Below are positions 59,271 to 64,000 of a DNA stretch of 64,000 bases, piece after piece. The notes below the pieces were generated by a model. The model saw nothing but the letters and a program-made list of their open reading frames with translations. It made no database searches and was not told where the DNA came from. The first letter of the stretch is position 1; each line of letters begins with the position of its first letter. Source of the stretch: Brachypodium distachyon (lineage: Eukaryota > Streptophyta > Magnoliopsida > Poales > Poaceae); the NCBI RefSeq assembly GCF_000005505.3, contig NC_016131.3:6841501-6905500 (forward strand), given 5' to 3'. A program made the position numbers and the translations under genes.

Positions 59271-59540
59271 CCACAATAAGAGATATCAAATAAGCAAGCG
59301 TTTGCCAATTAAATTTACTGCTAAATATCTGAAAGCTCGTAGACAAAATAAGATAAGATAATCTAGTGACTTTGTAGCCTTTTATGTGTGGGTGTTTTAT
59401 CCAGTGCAGCAGACATGCTTAACTCCTTCCATAAATGGGAGGATTCTTACCATAGTACTCACACATATGCTAACTGATTCTTATTTAGCAGTAAATTTTA
59501 ATTGGCAAACACTTTGCTTATTTGATATCTCTTATTGTGG
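59271..59540. mobile_element. Fold-back or MITE-like element with 55-bp inverted repeats
   Basis: Arms 59271-59325 (ccacaataagagatatcaaa...) and 59483-59540 are near-perfect inverted complements around a 157-bp loop. Target duplication is unclear. It lies within about 170-440 bp of the stop codon of the minus-strand gene at 59707 and may sit in that gene's 3' UTR, where it would form an RNA hairpin. Confidence 0.7.
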
Positions 59541-59706
59541 ACTGGTTTCTAATCTGCATCTACACAGGCCCAAAATACTTCTCTCAAAATGAAAACATGT
59601 TTGTTATGCATGTATCAAGGATCTACAGATCTCTAACACTCAGTACGGGTGGAACAGGTTAACTAACTTCGACAAAAAATATATCATGCGTATTAACATT
59701 TCCATT

Positions 59707-61815
59707 TCAGTGATCCTTTGGCTTGTCCTTGGGGATCTCCACGTCAGGTTTCTTGGGAGGCGGCACTGCTTCTTTGGCAGACCTGCAACATTGTTAAATT
59801 TAATGATCGAACTGCAACAAGCAGGAAGTGTACTGCTTCATAAACAACAGAAATGCATAGTGTTATTCATATGTACCAATAACTGTTAGTTTAGTAAACA
59901 CAGTAACATACTTCCATATATATCCTCTTGATAATCAGGTGAAGATGGCATTGTTATAAAAAATCATCATTGGAACTCGTGATGTGCTAGGAGGAACAAG
60001 GAGGGTTTTGTTGCATGCTACTGCAAAGCTAGTCATTCCAAGAACAACTAAGACCAACTATGAGTAGCATTTTGCTACATCATACATGAACTACACGGCA
60101 ATATGATAATGCCAGTTCAGATGTGCATTTACAGATTGATGCAAACGTATAAACGTAAGTAGAGTTGCTTAAATAAACATAGTGGAACCAAATTACAGTT
60201 AATCAAGTAGAGGAACAAGTCAAATATGTAAAGATTAAACTATATAAACATAGTGGCATATGGAAAGTATAAAAGAACATATACTGGTCTACATTCCTTA
60301 TGCATAAAAAAGAACTAAGAAAACCCACTAACTCAGGGCCTACACATCGCGACATGCTCAACTTTAAGATAGTACAAGTACTAAGTGCAATCATATATTG
60401 CTTTCCTACACTAATTACATGCTCAATTTTTAAGTATGAAATGTGGAGTTGATTTAAAAACTTAATTATGGAAAATGAGGGGGTAGAACAAATTCCAATT
60501 GCGACCAATAGAACAGGATAACACTTTTCAGATGATAACACGGAAAATTTCTTGAAACGTAGATTCTTTATTATAATGTAATATGAGACCGAGAATTTAT
60601 TTCTGTAGGTAATAGGTGTCAGCATGTATTTAGTATGATCCGATAGCTGTTACAGGAATAATATAACATTTCATCAAAATAAACTGGCCGCCCGGAATAT
60701 CTCCAAGCCTTATCTAGATGAGTCCAATCGCATCTAACAGCACAAGCCAAACCAGTCACACACAAGCTGGGACCATGACAGCCTAGCTTAACTCAGCTCA
60801 AATTCGGCACAAATACCAATTGTTTAAACAATGTAATGAGAGTAACATGTTAATCATATACTAGCTATTGCCAATTAGATGGTGTGGTACAATATGTGGC
60901 ACAGTTCAAAAGAAAGCATAATCTTAGAGATCATACAGCAACACTATGACCGACCATCTCTTAAAAATTCATCCTAAAAAAGCATTATGTAGAGATATTT
61001 CCACAATGGCATGGACATCATTGCTTACAGAATCATCATCATTTTGTTATGCATTTTTTTCATTATTCCCCATAGGCCGTTACCCTTTGGTACCGCAACT
61101 TCGACTATATTAGGCCAGCCAGGAAAATTTCTTGAAAGAGCATAGCTCTCCAGAAAATATTGGCGCCAACTAACCCAGGTATATTGGAAAATACACCTCA
61201 CAACATCCTTCTCTTGAACCTAAGACTCTGGTTCAGAAACCTAACCCTGAACTTCTAAACTATCTTTAGGAACTTGATTTCGAATTTCAACAAAGAAGCA
61301 GATTCTTCGGAGGGACCAAGCCAAATCCACCTCATCCATCTTGGTCCCTAGGCCCTCAGAATTCAAATCCACGGATCAATCATTTTGCCTCAAGAATGTC
61401 AACAAATCATACCACTCAAAGTCACAAACGGTTGATGTAAAATGTTGAGCTCGTCTCTTCGAGCAAGTAATTTAAGATCAGACACTACGGACAACTGGAT
61501 CGCTCCCAATTTTACTCTCCGATTCTAAAACGACACCTAAGCCTAAGCCTAGACAGCAAACCCTTATATAGATGTGACGCGTGCTAAAATTAGCATCAAA
61601 CTGAACCCTACTTAGAAAAGTACAGTTAGCGGGGAAGTAAGTGATTGTTGGCGGCGTTACTTGGATGCGGCGGAGGCCGTGTCCTCCTCGAGCCACTGTC
61701 GGATTTGGCGGGCGTTGCGGCGGAAGACGGCGCCGGACTTGCGGACGTCGGTGGTGAAGAGGAGCACCGCAGCGCCCACCGCCACCACCGTCACGATGAA
61801 GTTGGTGAGCGCCAT
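59707..61815 (-). CDS. Small single-pass membrane protein of unknown function (76 aa)
   Basis: On the minus strand, exon 1 is 61815-61661 and exon 2 is 59782-59707, joined through CCAA|GTAACG and TTGCAG|G. They encode 76 residues. The N-terminus MALTNFIVTVVAVGAAVLLF is a membrane anchor or signal-anchor. It is followed by a basic, probably soluble region (DVRKSGAVFRRNARQIRQWL), an alanine/serine stretch and a lysine/proline-rich tail ending PKDKPKDH. I recall similar short proteins across plants with no assigned function. The start at 61815 is preferred over the in-frame upstream ATG at 61935 because it begins the hydrophobic segment. The intron is 1.88 kb and contains no recognised element. 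Confidence 0.8.
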
Positions 61816-62439
61816 CTCCGTTTCCCTATCTCTCGCTCTACCGTCGGTCGGGGTGTCGTGGCGGCGGCCGGACCGGAGCCGCCTTTTTGCCTGAGCTTCG
61901 TGGATCGTGGCGAAAACCTCGGGATCTCGAATCAATCTTCAGATTCCTGGAATTGTTAGTTCTGCGAGTGTAACCGGGCTGGGCCAAGTTTTGTGGACCG
62001 AAGGGTCTTTAGTGGGCCGTTTTCTCCGCTACAACTCGTGCCCAGTTAGTTCACTTGGATGCTGAGCAATATGGGCTCTGAATATCGAAGTTTTTTTTTT
62101 GAGCAAACTGAATATCGAAGTTGAATCGGCCTATTACGCTCGTGCCGTTTCCGAAATACACGCTGGGCCAAAACGTTTTGTATGATTTTGGATCTAGTTT
62201 TCCTCGTAAACTTGGTCAATAGTTTCCAAAAAAAAAAAGTACACTAGGTCAATCTTCTTCTAAATGAAAGTGCGGTAACACCATGCCCTCTGACAAGGTT
62301 CAGTCAAAAACAAAAAGAGTGCACCTGGCTATAATAAGCTGTCCATCTCAGTGTGTGGTAATGTTCTTTGTTCCTGCACTTTGCTCGGTCTAGAGTGAAG
62401 AAAGCTTCCATCAAAAGGCATGGTTGAAACCTCCTCGGG
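61816..62439. other. Promoter side of the 76-aa gene and spacer
   Basis: GC-rich leader, then a spacer with a 15-bp direct repeat ctgaatatcgaagtt on either side of a T run near 62073-62120. No gene is seen. Confidence 0.4.
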
Positions 62440-62908
62440 ATATTATAAAACTTAATATGCTCCTCTTGATCAAGAAACGTTGGATGGTACAATTGGGGCT
62501 GTTCTTCGTAATCACAAGGGGGAGTTTGTTGCAGCGGCAAACCATAAAATCACTTGCTTTCCGACGGTCCCAGTGGCAGTGGCTGAGGACATGGCTCTTC
62601 GCCTTGGTCTCGAGCTAGCCCGTACAGCAGGATACAATTGCCTTCTGATAGCATGGAGGTTATTGACACTTTGAACCAAAGAGATAGATCAACAGGACTT
62701 GGAACTGCGGTGTTTTGACGACTTTTTTTATCTTACTCCTGATTGTGTCAAGATCTCCTCTGCTCATTGTCCCCATGAAGCAAATATGGTAGCGCATGAA
62801 CTAGCTCAGCTAGCTAGATTTTCTCCTCCTCTTATTTGGCTAGAAAATTTTCATGATAGTATTGTACCTCTCCTCCTCCGAGAAGTAACCATGATAGCAC
62901 ATGAATAA
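62440..62908 (+). pseudogene. RNase H-like (RVT_3) fragment
   Basis: Frame pieces spell DGTIGAVLRNHKGEFVAAAN and AEDMALRLGLELARTAGY, then in another frame AHCPHEANMVAHELAQLAR. These are the conserved blocks of plant RVT_3 domains, found in LINE-related and stand-alone RNase H-like genes. The N-terminus is missing and at least one frameshift lies at about 62650-62720, so this is a decayed fragment, unrelated in orientation to the nearby LINE. Confidence 0.75.
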
Positions 62909-64000
62909 AGAGGTGCTTTACTTGGTCAAGAAAAAAAAATGTTCTTTGTTCCTGCTCGTGAATGTACTCTGGTATCAGTTGATTAGTGATATATTTTCAT
63001 CATGATGATGATTAATTGGGTGAGGATTTTTACGGTACCCCGGTACTCCCGTGAAGAAGGTGGGAGTGCCACTCAAATCTGACCATTCGATTAAAAGGGT
63101 AGTTTAGTAATTTCTTTGTCTATCGTGTGACCCGTAACTAATCCCGATGAAAGCGCATCTCTCAACAGAATCCCTCACGCAGGCCAGATCTTCGTCAATC
63201 TTGTTTTCCTTGCACGCGCGTTCTATCGCAAGTTCTCGCCGGCACCGTCTTGTTCGCTGTTGCATCATTGGCCTCGCATCGCAATAGCGCCGCCGGCCCG
63301 GCCACTAATCATCGAGCCACTTTCTTCGTTAATCCATCCCTTCCTAACTACTAGCTGGTCACTCATCCTTCCGGTGCATGCAGAAAATGGTCGCCGGCGG
63401 CACCTTCCATGAGTAATTAACGAGGATCAAGTGGAATCGCTTTTCTGGAGCAACCTGCAGGAATTATGGAGCACCTTCCATACGTGCTGAATGTATGGAT
63501 AGTGTTATGGGCATCTTGCCTCTAATTGACTTTCAGATTACGTGTTTACCCCTAAATCCAATGTACTTCCTGATTTTTTGACATGGTACTCTATCCTACT
63601 CACGTGGAGTACCAGTTGAGATTATCCATCCGATTGAAGAAAATGAAAGGCCCATATTAATTTCGGGGTATTGTAAAAGATATTATTAATTTTCTCTGTT
63701 TACTCCCAACCATATACCGTTGCGTCGACCACTTATTGATTTGGATACATTATATCGTCAAAAAGGAGATGATTGGATATAACCAAATCGATGCGATCGA
63801 CAACCAATTCGTATCATTCACCGTTGAGTTGACCGATGTGCCCCTCACGGTTGCTCGATCGACCCGTGTTAGCATTTGTCGGGCTACACCGTCTTGCTGG
63901 AAACTATACAGATAGCAAGATCAGACCATGCATCCGTGCCAATTGGGCGGCTGTACCTGACCTGTGCATACTCTCCAACATTGGGATTTGAAAGAAATTT
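62909..64000. other. Right end of the window, no supported gene
   Basis: Short frames only. Weakly mirrored phrases (tttttacggtacccc near 63027 and ggggtattgtaaaag near 63665) might be ends of a worn inverted-repeat element of about 650 bp, but no target duplication is evident. Confidence 0.35.

Noticed and set aside
1..64000. tRNA genes
   Set aside because: GGTTCGA-like T-arm strings were checked by eye (for example near 4790 and 26595) but none has a matching acceptor stem and A box.
1..64000. LTR retrotransposons
   Set aside because: No paired long terminal repeats, primer-binding site or gag/pol integrase motifs were seen; the only reverse transcriptase is the LINE.

Overview
This is nuclear DNA from a grass, most likely a pooid of the Brachypodium type. 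That placement is an inference. It rests on GT-AG split genes, GC-rich coding exons in AT-richer flanks, many Stowaway- and Tourist-type MITEs, a monocot-style BELL homeodomain gene and cereal-type potato-inhibitor-II (PIN2-like) genes. No prokaryotic operon, CRISPR array or organellar block is present.

Region by region: (1) 1-10 kb holds the last exon of an unidentified gene (34-117), an 11-exon mitochondrial-carrier gene of the folate-transporter class (FOLT1, 1226-5621) with a MULE-type element in intron 7, a small conserved plant protein of unknown function (7640-7948), and an intronless mitochondrial ribosomal protein L7/L12 gene (9037-9537). (2) 11.8-26.3 kb is a rearranged accessory block. 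It contains three minus-strand PIN2-like inhibitor loci (one with a nonsense codon, one intact, one lacking exon 1), an intact purple acid phosphatase gene (13318-14778), and three related copies of a segment built as 66-bp minisatellite array, TATA box, small CCCH zinc-finger gene and 3' flank. Copy 1 is a frameshifted pseudogene, copy 2 is intact (22650-23201), and copy 3 has lost the gene but kept the array and 3' flank. (3) 26.3-43 kb is mostly non-genic, with MITEs, simple repeats and a GC-rich degenerate repeat island. (4) 43.1-52.7 kb is a four-exon BELL-class TALE homeobox gene whose homeodomain is interrupted by a 4.8-kb intron. (5) 54.7-59.0 kb is a decayed minus-strand LINE with endonuclease, reverse transcriptase and zf-RVT pieces. 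(6) 59.7-61.8 kb is a two-exon minus-strand gene for a 76-residue single-pass membrane protein, followed by a decayed RNase H-like (RVT_3) fragment at about 62.4-62.9 kb.

The housekeeping genes (FOLT1, mitochondrial L12, the small membrane protein, BELL) show no functional linkage beyond proximity. The defence-type PIN2 and CCCH loci show repeated duplication and decay. The most unusual structure is the promoter-proximal 66-bp minisatellite, which was duplicated together with the CCCH gene. Exon boundaries were derived by hand from splice consensus, reading phase and family knowledge; no database or transcript search was possible.
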